From positions 1-64,000 of the forward strand of contig NZ_JACRSR010000003.1 in assembly GCF_014384795.1 (NCBI RefSeq): a stretch of 64,000 bases of DNA, given 5' to 3'. Below are positions 40,295 to 48,399 of this stretch, piece after piece (position 1 is the first letter of the stretch; each line of letters starts with the position of its first letter). The notes beneath the pieces were generated by a model. The model was not told where the DNA came from. It did no database searches and saw nothing but the letters and a program-made list of their open reading frames with translations. This DNA is from Gehongia tenuis (GTDB lineage: Bacteria; Bacillota; Clostridia; Christensenellales; NSJ-53). A program made the translations under genes and the position numbers.

Positions 40295-40646
40295 CGAGCT
40301 CGAGACCGAGCTCAAGGCCCAGAAGGCCCAAGCGTCACAATTGGAGCAGGAGATCCTCGACGCCATGGAGCTGGAGGAGATGGACGATCTAAAACTGGAT
40401 GGCCGGCGCTACAGCTATCATGCGAGCATCAAGGGCAACGTGCTGGCAGCCAACCGCGACAGGTTTATGGAGGAGCTTCGGGCCCACGGGCTGGGCGATA
40501 TCATCAAGCCCACCGTGCACCCGGGGACGCTCAACAGCTTGGTTAAGGAGTACTACGAGACAGAGGGCAGGCTGCCCGACTGGGCAGAACCCCTGATCCA
40601 TGTGTTCACGGTCCGGACCTTACAGGCCCGGAAAACAAAAAAATGA
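40242..40646 (+). CDS. Coiled-coil early protein, unknown
   Basis: 134 residues starting inside the helicase gene (53-bp overlap) with AAAGGAGAGG upstream. Residues 1-45 form a strong coiled coil (RLRDRIDELETELKAQKAQASQLEQE); the rest has a conserved-looking HGLGDIIKPTVHPGTLNSLVKEY. Position between two replication genes suggests an accessory role. Confidence 0.7.
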   Translation: MELIQEIRSLQRLRDRIDELETELKAQKAQASQLEQEILDAMELEEMDDLKLDGRRYSYHASIKGNVLAANRDRFMEELRAHGLGDIIKPTVHPGTLNSLVKEYYETEGRLPDWAEPLIHVFTVRTLQARKTKK

Positions 40647-40660
40647 AGGAGGCAATCAAC

Positions 40661-41392
40661 ATGACGGAAACAGCTCTTGCAATCTACAAGGATTTTGCCC
40701 TTATATCGGACCAGGGCATCATGGGGGACATGAGCCCCGAAGAAATGGATGAGATGATGGAGGACATTGGCAATCTCCCGTCCTCCTATGCTCGGATCAA
40801 GATCCCCGCCGGCGGTGCGCTGCAGTTTGAGATCCCGAACGCCGATCAGCCGGATAATCCGGATTATGCCCAGGAGCTCACCGGCGTTATCCTCTATCAC
40901 CATCCCGCTAATGCCTACTGGGCAGACGCCGACAGCGCCACCGGCGGCACCCCGCCGGACTGCGCCTCCAGCGACGGTAGGACCGGTGTTCCCGCGCCGG
41001 ATTCCGGGCTCCCTGGTGGTGCGTGTGCGGAGTGCCCCCTCAATGTCATGGGCTCCGGCGAGGGCGGCCGCGGCAAGGCTTGCAAGAATATGCACCAAAT
41101 ATACATTCTCCGGAGCGGCGAAATAGTACCCGTAGTTCTATCGCTGCCACCGACCAGCCTCAAAGCCTTCGGGACCTTCGTGCGCGCCGCGTTTCTGGCC
41201 CGGCGCCAGCGGACCTCTGCGGCGGTGGCCAGCATTACCCTTAAGCGAGTGGAATCCGGTGGGAACAAGTATTCAGTGGCTGCGTTCCGGGTGGCGGGCT
41301 GGTTGCCCCAGGAGCAGGCGGAGGAGACGAAACGCATGGCCCAGGCCCTTCGGGCGACGGTCCGGGGCGAGGCGGCCACCCCCGGCGCATGA
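40661..41392 (+). CDS. Replication-region protein with a cysteine knuckle, unknown
   Basis: 243 residues from ATG 40661 with GAAGGAGG upstream. The pattern CAECPLNVMGSG...GRGKACKNMHQIYIL (C-x2-C-x12-C) suggests a zinc site within a β-rich domain, and the region around residues 95-120 is acidic and low in complexity. It lies just before the primase-helicase. Confidence 0.65.
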   Translation: MTETALAIYKDFALISDQGIMGDMSPEEMDEMMEDIGNLPSSYARIKIPAGGALQFEIPNADQPDNPDYAQELTGVILYHHPANAYWADADSATGGTPPDCASSDGRTGVPAPDSGLPGGACAECPLNVMGSGEGGRGKACKNMHQIYILRSGEIVPVVLSLPPTSLKAFGTFVRAAFLARRQRTSAAVASITLKRVESGGNKYSVAAFRVAGWLPQEQAEETKRMAQALRATVRGEAATPGA

Positions 41393-41446
41393 CGGCCAAC
41401 GGCCTGACAGCTTGGCGCCGGACGGCGCAGGAAAGGGGGAGAGTAC

Positions 41447-44173
41447 GTGGAGGACAGACAGGCGCAGGCGGCACTGGTTTATGCGCAAAAATATGGATTT
41501 GCCGTGTTTCCGCTGCACAGCGTGCGGGACGGCCGGTGCACCTGCGGCAATGCCAAATGTGACCGAAAAGGCAAGCACCCACGGACCCAAGGCGGCCTCA
41601 AGGACGCCAGCAAGGATCCGCAGGTCATTACCCGGTGGTGGCGACGCTGGCCGGACGCCAATGTGGGCATCGCCACCGGCGCGGTAAGCGGCTTTTGGGT
41701 GCTGGACATCGACACTGCCGGCGGGAAAGCAGGCGAGGACAGCCTGGATTATCTCCAGGACGAGCTGGGCCCGCTGCCGGCGACATGGGAACAGATAACG
41801 GGCTCCGGGGGGCGGCATATGTTGTTCCGCTACCCCGGGATCCCAATCAAAAATAAAGTGGGCTGGATGGACGGTCTGGATGTCAGGGGCGACGGTGGCT
41901 ATATCGTGGCCCCGCCCAGCGTCCACGCCAGCGGCCGCACCTACGAGTGGGAGCTGGAACACCATCCGGCGGAAATCCCCATGGCCATGGCGCCGGAGCT
42001 GTGGGTGTCGGCACTGACCGAACCCAAGCAAAGCACCGGCCAGGCTGTGGACCTGCCGGACAAATTTGCGGCAGGCCAGCGCAACGAGCTCATGTTCCGG
42101 CTCGGAGCGTCTCTCCGGGCCCGCGGTCTGTCGGCCGCGGCACTCCGGGCGGCACTGCATGAGGAGAACCGGGCCCGGTGCACGCCGCCCTTGAGCGACC
42201 ATGAGGTGGACACCATCGCGGAGAGCTGCGCCAAGTATGCACCGGGGGAGCCCAGGCCGGCGGCTGCGGTCATGGAACGGTCCGCTCTCGATACGCGGCT
42301 CAGGGACGTGACTCCGGAAGAGATTTTTGGCGCGGAGATCATCGGGGCGCTGGCCGCGGTCAAGGACGAGAATGCCGCGGACTACGCCCAGTATAAGCTG
42401 CAGATCCGGGACAGATTTGGCCGGGCTGTGAGCATGCGGGATCTGGACAGCGCGGTCAAGCAGGCCCAGGCCAAGCAGCGGAATTTTCGGATTGTGAACG
42501 GCAACGAGACCGATCCCCTGGCCTCGGACTTGATCAAGGACTGCCCGCTCAAGGTGCGCATCCCGCGGGACTGGCGCTGGGACCTCACCGGGGTCCGGCG
42601 CGTGGTGCCCAAAAACAACGGACCGGATGAGCTGCAGGTGGCAAGTCAGGTCCCCGTGGCCATCACCGGCCGGGCGGTCAATATCGAGACCCGTGAGGAA
42701 CGGGTGGAACTGTCCTACCGGCTGGATAACCGGTGGCAGTCCATGATCGTCAAGCGGTCCGTAGCCTTTGCGGCACGAAACATTGTGGATCTGGCTGACA
42801 AGGGGCTCACCGTGTCCAGCGAGACCGCCCGGCACCTGGTCCGGTATTTTGACGATCAGTTCGGGCTCAACTTAGACGCGCTGCCGGTGACCAGCACGGT
42901 CAGTCATTTCGGCTGGCTTGCAGACGGCCGGTTCCTGCCCGGCGGCGCGGAGGACGTCCGGCTTGATTTCGACGACCAGGGGGGCACCGGGGCCATCGCC
43001 CGGGGCTATGAGGCGGCGGGGAGCCTGGAGGATTGGATTGACCAGGTGGCCCGGCCTGTTCGCAAGTTTCCGCTGGCGAGGTTCCAGCTAGCCGCGGGGT
43101 TCGGCGCGCCGCTGCTCGCCCTTTTGGGGCACCGGGTGTTCATCGTGCATAACTGGGGCCCGTCGGGCGGCGGCAAGACCGCCGGCGCCTACGGGGCGGT
43201 GAGCGTGTGGGGCGATCCCGAGACCCTCAAGACCAGCTTCAACGCAACGAGGGTAGGGCTTGAAAATATGGCGGCGCTCTATGCTGATCTGCCGCTACTC
43301 ATCGACGAGCGGCAGGTGGCCGGAGACCGGGACGATTTCGTGAAGAGCATCGTGTATATGCTGGGCCTTGGCAAGTCCAAGGCCCGGGGTATGCGGGGTG
43401 GCGGCCTGCAAAAATTTACGACCTGGCGGACGATTACCCTGTCCACCGGGGAGCAGCCGCTTACCACTGCGGGCGTGGAGGCCGGCGTCAAAAATCGTGT
43501 ACTCGAGATCTACGGCCGGCCCTTTGGTGAGGATGAGGACGCGGCCAGAGCCATGTATGACGCGACGGATCAGTATCATGGGACCGCTGGGCCGGTGTTT
43601 GTCGCCCGGCTGGCCCAGATGGACCGGGAGGAACTTCGGGGGCAGTACCAGGCCCTACGGGATAGTCTGCTCTTTGCCCGGCCCGATCTGCAGGCGGCCC
43701 ATGTGCATGCCGTAGCGGTGGTTTGCATGGCTGATTATCTCTATAGCCAGTGGCTGATGGACGTGCCGGAGAGCGCGGCCATGGACGACGCGCTGGCGCT
43801 CGGGGACACGATCCTCGACAAGCTGGAGAGCGTGGATGAGGTCAACGACGCGTCCCGAGCCATGGAGTATTTCGCCTCCTGGTGCGGGATCAATGCCAAT
43901 TTTTTCGAGGCGGACCCGCCCGGCGGACGGCGGTATGGGATCACGGAACAGGGCGCGGCAGGCGAGCGGATCGTGTGCGTGTATCCGCCGATTTTCGAGG
44001 ACGCCATGCGGGCCGGTGGCTACAACGGCCAGCGGATCCTGCGCGACTGGGCGGACAAGGGCTGGATTCTCACGGAGACCCGGCCCAGCGACGGCAAGCG
44101 CCGTTGCAAGGTCCGGCGCCAGATAAGCGGCAAGCGTGAGATGTTTGTGGCTGTGATTGTGGATAACATGTGA
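41447..44173 (+). CDS. Primase-polymerase / DUF927-type helicase fusion
   Basis: 908 residues from GTG 41447 with AAAGGGGGAGA upstream. An N-terminal Prim-Pol domain (about 5-185) has the VLDIDT metal-binding acids, SGGRHMLFR and DVRGDGGYIVAPPS; a PriCT-like helical part follows (about 205-265), then a DUF927 ATPase with Walker A GPSGGGKT and Walker B LPLLIDERQ. It would prime and unwind at the phage origin, which lies just downstream. Confidence 0.92.
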   Translation: MEDRQAQAALVYAQKYGFAVFPLHSVRDGRCTCGNAKCDRKGKHPRTQGGLKDASKDPQVITRWWRRWPDANVGIATGAVSGFWVLDIDTAGGKAGEDSLDYLQDELGPLPATWEQITGSGGRHMLFRYPGIPIKNKVGWMDGLDVRGDGGYIVAPPSVHASGRTYEWELEHHPAEIPMAMAPELWVSALTEPKQSTGQAVDLPDKFAAGQRNELMFRLGASLRARGLSAAALRAALHEENRARCTPPLSDHEVDTIAESCAKYAPGEPRPAAAVMERSALDTRLRDVTPEEIFGAEIIGALAAVKDENAADYAQYKLQIRDRFGRAVSMRDLDSAVKQAQAKQRNFRIVNGNETDPLASDLIKDCPLKVRIPRDWRWDLTGVRRVVPKNNGPDELQVASQVPVAITGRAVNIETREERVELSYRLDNRWQSMIVKRSVAFAARNIVDLADKGLTVSSETARHLVRYFDDQFGLNLDALPVTSTVSHFGWLADGRFLPGGAEDVRLDFDDQGGTGAIARGYEAAGSLEDWIDQVARPVRKFPLARFQLAAGFGAPLLALLGHRVFIVHNWGPSGGGKTAGAYGAVSVWGDPETLKTSFNATRVGLENMAALYADLPLLIDERQVAGDRDDFVKSIVYMLGLGKSKARGMRGGGLQKFTTWRTITLSTGEQPLTTAGVEAGVKNRVLEIYGRPFGEDEDAARAMYDATDQYHGTAGPVFVARLAQMDREELRGQYQALRDSLLFARPDLQAAHVHAVAVVCMADYLYSQWLMDVPESAAMDDALALGDTILDKLESVDEVNDASRAMEYFASWCGINANFFEADPPGGRRYGITEQGAAGERIVCVYPPIFEDAMRAGGYNGQRILRDWADKGWILTETRPSDGKRRCKVRRQISGKREMFVAVIVDNM

Positions 44174-44506
44174 ATAATATGTGAATAAACGGTGAAAGTT
44201 ATCCACAAGTGACCCAAAAACAGGGGGTTGTGACCCGGGTGACCCGCAGGTGACCCGCGCTGAATCCCTAGAGGGGAGCCATATAGAGCATGTGTGGGTC
44301 ACGTGGGTCACGTACATACATATGTCTATATAGGACAATTGTAATACGCACACCCTACGCACCACACAATTACCTATATAGGTTAATGGTATTTCGGACC
44401 TTGGTGACCCACACCAAAAAAGTGGCTGAAACCCCTGATATATAAGGATTTCTGAGGCCAAAAATGTGGGTCACCGGGAGTGACCCACGCCAGAAAGGAG
44501 GCAAAA
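44174..44506. other. Candidate phage replication origin (iterons plus DnaA box)
   Basis: No gene in this 333-bp gap. TTATCCACA at 44199-44207 is a consensus DnaA box. GTGACCC occurs directly at 44209, 44230, 44239, 44250, 44404 and 44480, and inverted (GGGTCAC) at 44296, 44305 and 44468. Between the clusters lies an AT-rich stretch with CTATATAGG repeats near 44325 and 44370. Position after the primase-helicase supports an origin. Confidence 0.75.
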
Positions 44507-44959
44507 ATGACCCTGGAAGCGGAACTTAAAGGGCTGTACCAGCGCAAAGCCATGGCGGAAAAACTGCCGCCGGCGGCGAAACAGCGGTACGCTCCTCAAT
44601 ATGCGGCGCTGCTTGAACGGATCAAGGAACTGGAGAGCGTCACGGACACCATGGAGCCGGAGGACCGGGGGGACCCCTACCTGGAGTCGATCTTCCGGGC
44701 AGCGCACCAGATCGGGGCCATGGTCTGGCCGGACGGCGGGTTGGATCTTGATTGTACCAAACTGAGCGGATTTGTGCAAACCATGGAGGCTGCGGAACGC
44801 GAGGTGGATAGGGCATATCAGGATAGGGACCTGGAACGGTTCCGGGCCGCGGTCACGGCCTGGTTGGCTGCTTGGCAGGAGATCAATACCCGGTGGAATC
44901 ACAGCGCACAGATCGGGATGGTGGAGGTGGATGAACGATATGCCGAAAGCCCATGGTGA
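44507..44959 (+). CDS. Helical early protein, unknown
   Basis: 150 residues from ATG 44507 with AAAGGAGG upstream. All-helical and charged, opening MTLEAELKGLYQRKAMAEKL. No motif recognised. It overlaps the nuclease gene by 29 bp. Confidence 0.65.
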   Translation: MTLEAELKGLYQRKAMAEKLPPAAKQRYAPQYAALLERIKELESVTDTMEPEDRGDPYLESIFRAAHQIGAMVWPDGGLDLDCTKLSGFVQTMEAAEREVDRAYQDRDLERFRAAVTAWLAAWQEINTRWNHSAQIGMVEVDERYAESPW

Positions 44960-45278
44960 GCTTGAAAGCGAGATCCAGGCAAGGATCCTGAGATATCTCC
45001 GGCGGACATTCCCGGACGCGCATATCCGAAAGAATCATTCCCAAGGCCGGTTCGCTACCGGGGGGATCCCGGACATTGAGATGATCGTGGACGGACGGGC
45101 AATCTTTTTTGAGGTCAAGCGCCCGGGCGGACGGCCGACCAGGCTCCAGCAGGAGACGATCCGGCGGCTGCAAGCCGCTGGTGCCCATGCGGGGGTGGTG
45201 ACCTCGGTGGAAGAAACTCAGGCGCTGCTGGCGGAGTGGGGGATCCTTGGAACGGGAGGCGGTGTAGATGGTGATTGA
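44931..45278 (+). CDS. VRR-NUC family nuclease
   Basis: 115-residue stand-alone VRR-NUC domain, a PD-(D/E)XK-type nuclease of Holliday junction-resolving families. Catalytic residues lie in TGGIPDIEMIVDGRAIFFEVKRPGG (D...E-x-K) with the conserved NHSQGR upstream and a Q helix (RLQQETIRRL). ATG 44931 or 44940. Confidence 0.9.
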   Translation: MNDMPKAHGELESEIQARILRYLRRTFPDAHIRKNHSQGRFATGGIPDIEMIVDGRAIFFEVKRPGGRPTRLQQETIRRLQAAGAHAGVVTSVEETQALLAEWGILGTGGGVDGD

Positions 45279-45660
45279 CATACATACGGTCCGGGATTTG
45301 AGACGACGTATAGAGGGCCTCCAGGAGCGCATAGCACGAATCCGTTCGTCGCTGGAGGGGTCGACGATCCGGATCAGGGATCTGCCCGGAGGAGCCTCCA
45401 AAGAGCAGGACCGCATGGCGTCGGACGTGGCCAGATTGCTGGAGCTGGAGGACCAGCTGAAAGCACGAGTGTTGGAGTACGAGACGGAGCTGATCGTCAT
45501 TGACGAGGCGTTGGCGGCGTTGCCCAGCCCTGAGCAGGAGGTTATGCGACTGCGCTATGTGGATGGGCTCAAGTGGTGGGAGGTGGCACAGCGCATGAAC
45601 TATGACGAGAGATGGTGCAAGCGTTTGGCCAAACGGGCGGAAGATAGTCTGCTTGATTAA
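45268..45660 (+). CDS. ArpU/RinA-like late transcription regulator
   Basis: 130 residues with GGGAGGCGG upstream, overlapping the nuclease gene. Same layout as 2451-2858: a coiled coil, then a sigma-like helix-turn-helix (EQEVMRLRYVDGLKWWEVAQRMNYDE). The protein and its DNA are nearly the same as in prophage 1 until the last 20 residues, although the flanking early genes differ. Confidence 0.85.
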   Translation: MVIDIHTVRDLRRRIEGLQERIARIRSSLEGSTIRIRDLPGGASKEQDRMASDVARLLELEDQLKARVLEYETELIVIDEALAALPSPEQEVMRLRYVDGLKWWEVAQRMNYDERWCKRLAKRAEDSLLD

Positions 45661-45688
45661 ATACGCCCCGAAAAGCCCCTATCATCCA

Positions 45689-45777
45689 TGCTAAAATAGT
45701 ATCGTGTAAAGCTGCAAGGCAAGCGTGCACACAATATGTTGTGGCCGTCCGGAGATTCTTCGGGCGGCTTTGCTTTG
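45689..45777 (+). ncRNA. Conserved non-coding element A, prophage 2 copy
   Basis: Matches 2863-2950 with very few differences, including TGCTAAAAT at the start and the hairpin GCCGTCCG/CGGGCGGC at 45744-45768. Unlike in prophage 1, element B does not follow directly: a methylase gene separates them. Confidence 0.5.
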
Positions 45778-45796
45778 GGAAAATATGGGGGTAAGA

Positions 45797-46882
45797 ATGA
45801 CCGATATAACCTTGATGCAGGGCGACTGCCTTGAGCTCATGGAGCGGATCCCGGATGGAAGCGTGGATCTGGTGCTGACCGATCCACCATACAATATCGG
45901 AGTGACTACCCGAAAGGGCAATAAGCAGTTCGTAAACTCATGGGACAAAATCGACGGATATATTGACTGGTGCATACGCTGGCTACAACAATGTGAACGC
46001 GTATTGAAGCCCAACGGTGTATTGTATTTCTGGCACAACGACATGGCCCAAATTGCGGAACTCCTAGAAGTGATCAAAAGGCGTACGCACCTCGCGTTTC
46101 GATCATTTTGCATATGGGATAAGGGCGATGCATTTCGAGCTCGAAGTTGGCATCATCGTGACCCGGAGGGAAAGACGGCCTTGAGGTCATGGTTCAGCGT
46201 ATGCGAATATTGCCTGCATTTTTTCAATGCCCCGAAGGATGCCGAAAGCCATTGGAAGCATACGGGATTAGACAGGATTCACAGCAACCCGGAATGTTTT
46301 CGGCCTTTGAAGGCGTGGTACACCAAAGAAAAAGAACGACTTGGGTTGACGGAGGAGGACGTGTCCAAGCAGTACATGATAGCTACGGGACGCAAGCCCC
46401 ATATGCTGCGCCATTATTTTCGGGACAGCCAGTTCGAGATACCGACCAGGGCAGTTTTTGAGAGTGTATACGAGCCCCTGGGCTTCCGCATTATGACGCA
46501 AGGACGGCAAGGCTACGAAGCGATGCGGCAGGAGTACGAAGCGATGCGGCAGGAGTACGAAGCGATGCGGCAGGAGTACGAAGCGATGCGACACTATCAT
46601 CGTTGTGACGATATGCACTGCAATGTATGGCATGTACCGCCGATCCCATCGCAGAAGAGATATCATACATGCCAAAAGCCCGAAGCAATATTGGAGAGAT
46701 TGATCCGGGTAAGTTGTAGACCTGGCGGGGTCGTGTTAGACCCATTTATGGGATCCGGCTCCACCGGCGTCGCCTGCATCAATACGGGCCGCAAATTTGT
46801 GGGAGTTGAATTGGACCCGCACTATTTTGAGGTGGCGCGGGACCGTATAGCCAAGGCGCAGGCAGAGCTGGCGGAATCGTAG
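45797..46882 (+). CDS. DNA methyltransferase (N6-adenine or N4-cytosine, β class)
   Basis: 361 residues from ATG 45797. Motif IV TDPPYNIG is at about 32-39 and motif I DPFMGSGSTG near 318-327, the order of β-class amino-methylases. Between them, near 238-265, sits a run of YEAMRQE heptads coded by 21-bp tandem repeats. Likely protects phage DNA; no cognate nuclease is seen. It is inserted between two elements that are adjacent in prophage 1. Confidence 0.92.
   Translation: MTDITLMQGDCLELMERIPDGSVDLVLTDPPYNIGVTTRKGNKQFVNSWDKIDGYIDWCIRWLQQCERVLKPNGVLYFWHNDMAQIAELLEVIKRRTHLAFRSFCIWDKGDAFRARSWHHRDPEGKTALRSWFSVCEYCLHFFNAPKDAESHWKHTGLDRIHSNPECFRPLKAWYTKEKERLGLTEEDVSKQYMIATGRKPHMLRHYFRDSQFEIPTRAVFESVYEPLGFRIMTQGRQGYEAMRQEYEAMRQEYEAMRQEYEAMRHYHRCDDMHCNVWHVPPIPSQKRYHTCQKPEAILERLIRVSCRPGGVVLDPFMGSGSTGVACINTGRKFVGVELDPHYFEVARDRIAKAQAELAES
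46514..46591 (+). repeat. 21-bp tandem repeat in the methylase gene
   Basis: Three full copies (46514, 46535, 46556) and one partial copy from 46577, with no base differences between the full copies. They encode YEAMRQE in frame. The identity between copies suggests recent expansion by slippage. Confidence 0.9.
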
Positions 46883-46895
46883 AAATTGGTTAATA

Positions 46896-46958
46896 GGGTA
46901 TGAATCGCTCAAAGTATCCATGAGATACAAGGCAGGGGCGGGAGCCGTGGAGCGATTA
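46896..46958 (+). other. Conserved structured element B, prophage 2 copy
   Basis: AATCGCTC (46903-46910) pairs with GAGCGATT (46950-46957) and GTATC (46914-46918) with GATAC (46924-46928). Compared with 2966-3030 the inner loop is changed and one base is missing, but both helices are kept. The right end overlaps the hicB stop. Confidence 0.45.
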
Positions 46959-47348
46959 GTCAAGATCGAGGCGTTGCTTCAAAGCCTCCTGTAGAGTTTG
47001 CGAGAAGTTAATACCGGCCCGCTCAGCTTTAGAATTGAGCCAGCTTGGAAGGGTGAGGGTTTTCTTCACTGCCCGATTATCATTCTCGCGTCGGTATTCG
47101 TCCGTGTCCGCATCGATGAGATTAACAAAGCCTCCTTCTGGCGGGACTACCTGATCAAGAGGACTCAAATCGGGAATAACATCCACGTTATCCTCAGCAT
47201 CGACCAGCCACATTTCAATGGCATCGCGGGCCATATCGATAGCATCGGCCAGAGAATGTCCAAAGGTATGGCAACCGGGAAGATCAGGAACGGACACGAT
47301 ATAGTTGTCACCTTCGCGGGCAAAGATTGCGGGATAGATATATTTCAT
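46956..47348 (-). CDS. hicB: HicB antitoxin
   Basis: 130 residues from ATG 47348 with GGAGG upstream. N-terminal partial RNase H-like fold (YPAIFAREGDNYIVSVPDLPGCHTFGHSLADAIDMARDAIEMWL), then a ribbon-helix-helix-like DNA-binding end (LPSWLNSKAERAGINFSQTLQEAL). Neutralises HicA and represses the pair. Confidence 0.93.
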   Translation of the reverse strand: MKYIYPAIFAREGDNYIVSVPDLPGCHTFGHSLADAIDMARDAIEMWLVDAEDNVDVIPDLSPLDQVVPPEGGFVNLIDADTDEYRRENDNRAVKKTLTLPSWLNSKAERAGINFSQTLQEALKQRLDLD

Positions 47349-47388
47349 GGTAAACCTCCTTGCTCTAAATATCCCAAAGGGCGGGGAC

Positions 47389-47571
47389 TTATTTAAGCCC
47401 CGCGTCTTTAAGGATACTGTTGACTGTGCCAATGGGGATGTCGCCTTTATGACGAGGTATCGGGATCTTAACGCCGGGAACCCGGGGATTGGTAGCCATT
47501 GAATGGCGTTTGCCTTCTTGAAGTTCCCAGCCATTTTGCCGGAGTAGCCGGATCAGTTCCCGTTCAGTCAT
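47389..47571 (-). CDS. hicA: HicA mRNA interferase toxin
   Basis: 60-residue dsRBD-like toxin opening MTERELIRLLRQNGWELQEGKRHSM, with the catalytic His in the GKRHSM segment and a second block HKGDIPIGTVNSILKDAGL. Upstream of hicB in the same minus-strand operon; both read against the late genes. Confidence 0.93.
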   Translation of the reverse strand: MTERELIRLLRQNGWELQEGKRHSMATNPRVPGVKIPIPRHKGDIPIGTVNSILKDAGLK

Positions 47572-47594
47572 TGGTGTTCCCTCCTTGCAATACT

Positions 47595-47623
47595 ATAATA
47601 ACACGTATAAACACGTATGTCAA
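47595..47623 (-). promoter_or_regulatory. hicAB promoter with HicB operator repeats
   Basis: Minus strand TTGACA (47623-47618), 17-bp spacer, TATTAT (47600-47595). The spacer holds two direct repeats of ACACGTAT (plus strand 47601-47608 and 47611-47618), ideally placed for autorepression. Confidence 0.85.
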
Positions 47624-47639
47624 GAGAAATGATAAAGAA

Positions 47640-47936
47640 ATGGCAAAAGAATTTGCGAAAGCATTTTACAGATCGCGAGCCTGGCGGAATACGCGGGAAG
47701 CTTATGCGGCCAGTGTTGGCTGGCTGTGTGAGGATTGTTTGGCTGCTGGCATCTACAAGCCGGGGGAGATTGTCCACCATAAGGTGGCGCTGATGCCAAG
47801 CAATATTGATGACCCGGGTATCACCTTGGCCTGGAATAATCTTAGGCTTGTGTGCCGGGATTGCCATGCCAAAGAGCATGGCGGAACGAAACGCTACAAG
47901 GTGGATGAGGCGGGGAGGCTACGGTTCATCGGATAG
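47640..47936 (+). CDS. HNH endonuclease
   Basis: 98 residues from ATG 47640. CEDC near residue 30 and CRDCHAKEHG near 77 frame the core VHHKVALMPSNIDDPGITLAWNNLRLVC, the HNH fold of packaging nucleases. It lies before terS, as in prophage 1, but is a different branch (only the core is shared). Confidence 0.92.
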   Translation: MAKEFAKAFYRSRAWRNTREAYAASVGWLCEDCLAAGIYKPGEIVHHKVALMPSNIDDPGITLAWNNLRLVCRDCHAKEHGGTKRYKVDEAGRLRFIG

Positions 47937-48045
47937 TCCCCCCTCTCAAAATTAAAACTGATGGCTCTGGAGACCGGTGGGTGGACTACATTTTTCCGCT
48001 CCATGGGCGCGTGAACCCCTACCACGGCAGAAAGGAGGCGAGAGC

Positions 48046-48399
48046 TTGCCCCGGAAAAAGACATCGAAACAAACGGCAGAACAAGCGGAGATTGCACGAC
48101 TTACCGGGATCTACAAGGATTTACCGCCGAACGAATTTGCAGTGGCCCAAGGGCTCATCGTCCAGGCGGCACGGCTGCGGGCAAGACTGGACCGTCTGTG
48201 GGCGGACATCGAGGCCAATGGGGAAACGGAGTGGTTCACCCAATCCGAAAAGACCGACCCCTACGAACGGGAAAGACCATCGGCTAGGCTCTTCACCGCC
48301 ACCGATAAAAATTATCAGGCGATCATCAAGCAGCTCAATGAGCTGACGCCGCCGAGCAAGACGGGCGGGAAGCTGGAAAAGCTGATGCAGGATGGATAA
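48046..48399 (+). CDS. terS: Terminase small subunit (P27 family)
   Basis: 117 residues from TTG 48046 with AAAGGAGGCG upstream. The P27 pattern shows in LVQAARLRARLDRLWADIEANGE-like helices and the C-terminal NYQAIIKQLNELTPPS. It overlaps terL by 8 bp. Confidence 0.85.
   Translation: MPRKKTSKQTAEQAEIARLTGIYKDLPPNEFAVAQGLIVQAARLRARLDRLWADIEANGETEWFTQSEKTDPYERERPSARLFTATDKNYQAIIKQLNELTPPSKTGGKLEKLMQDG

Noticed and set aside
41273..42835. 520-codon minus-strand frame under the primase-helicase gene
   Set aside because: Composition is His/Pro/Arg-rich as expected for the antisense of a GC-rich gene, and the + strand has clear Prim-Pol motifs.
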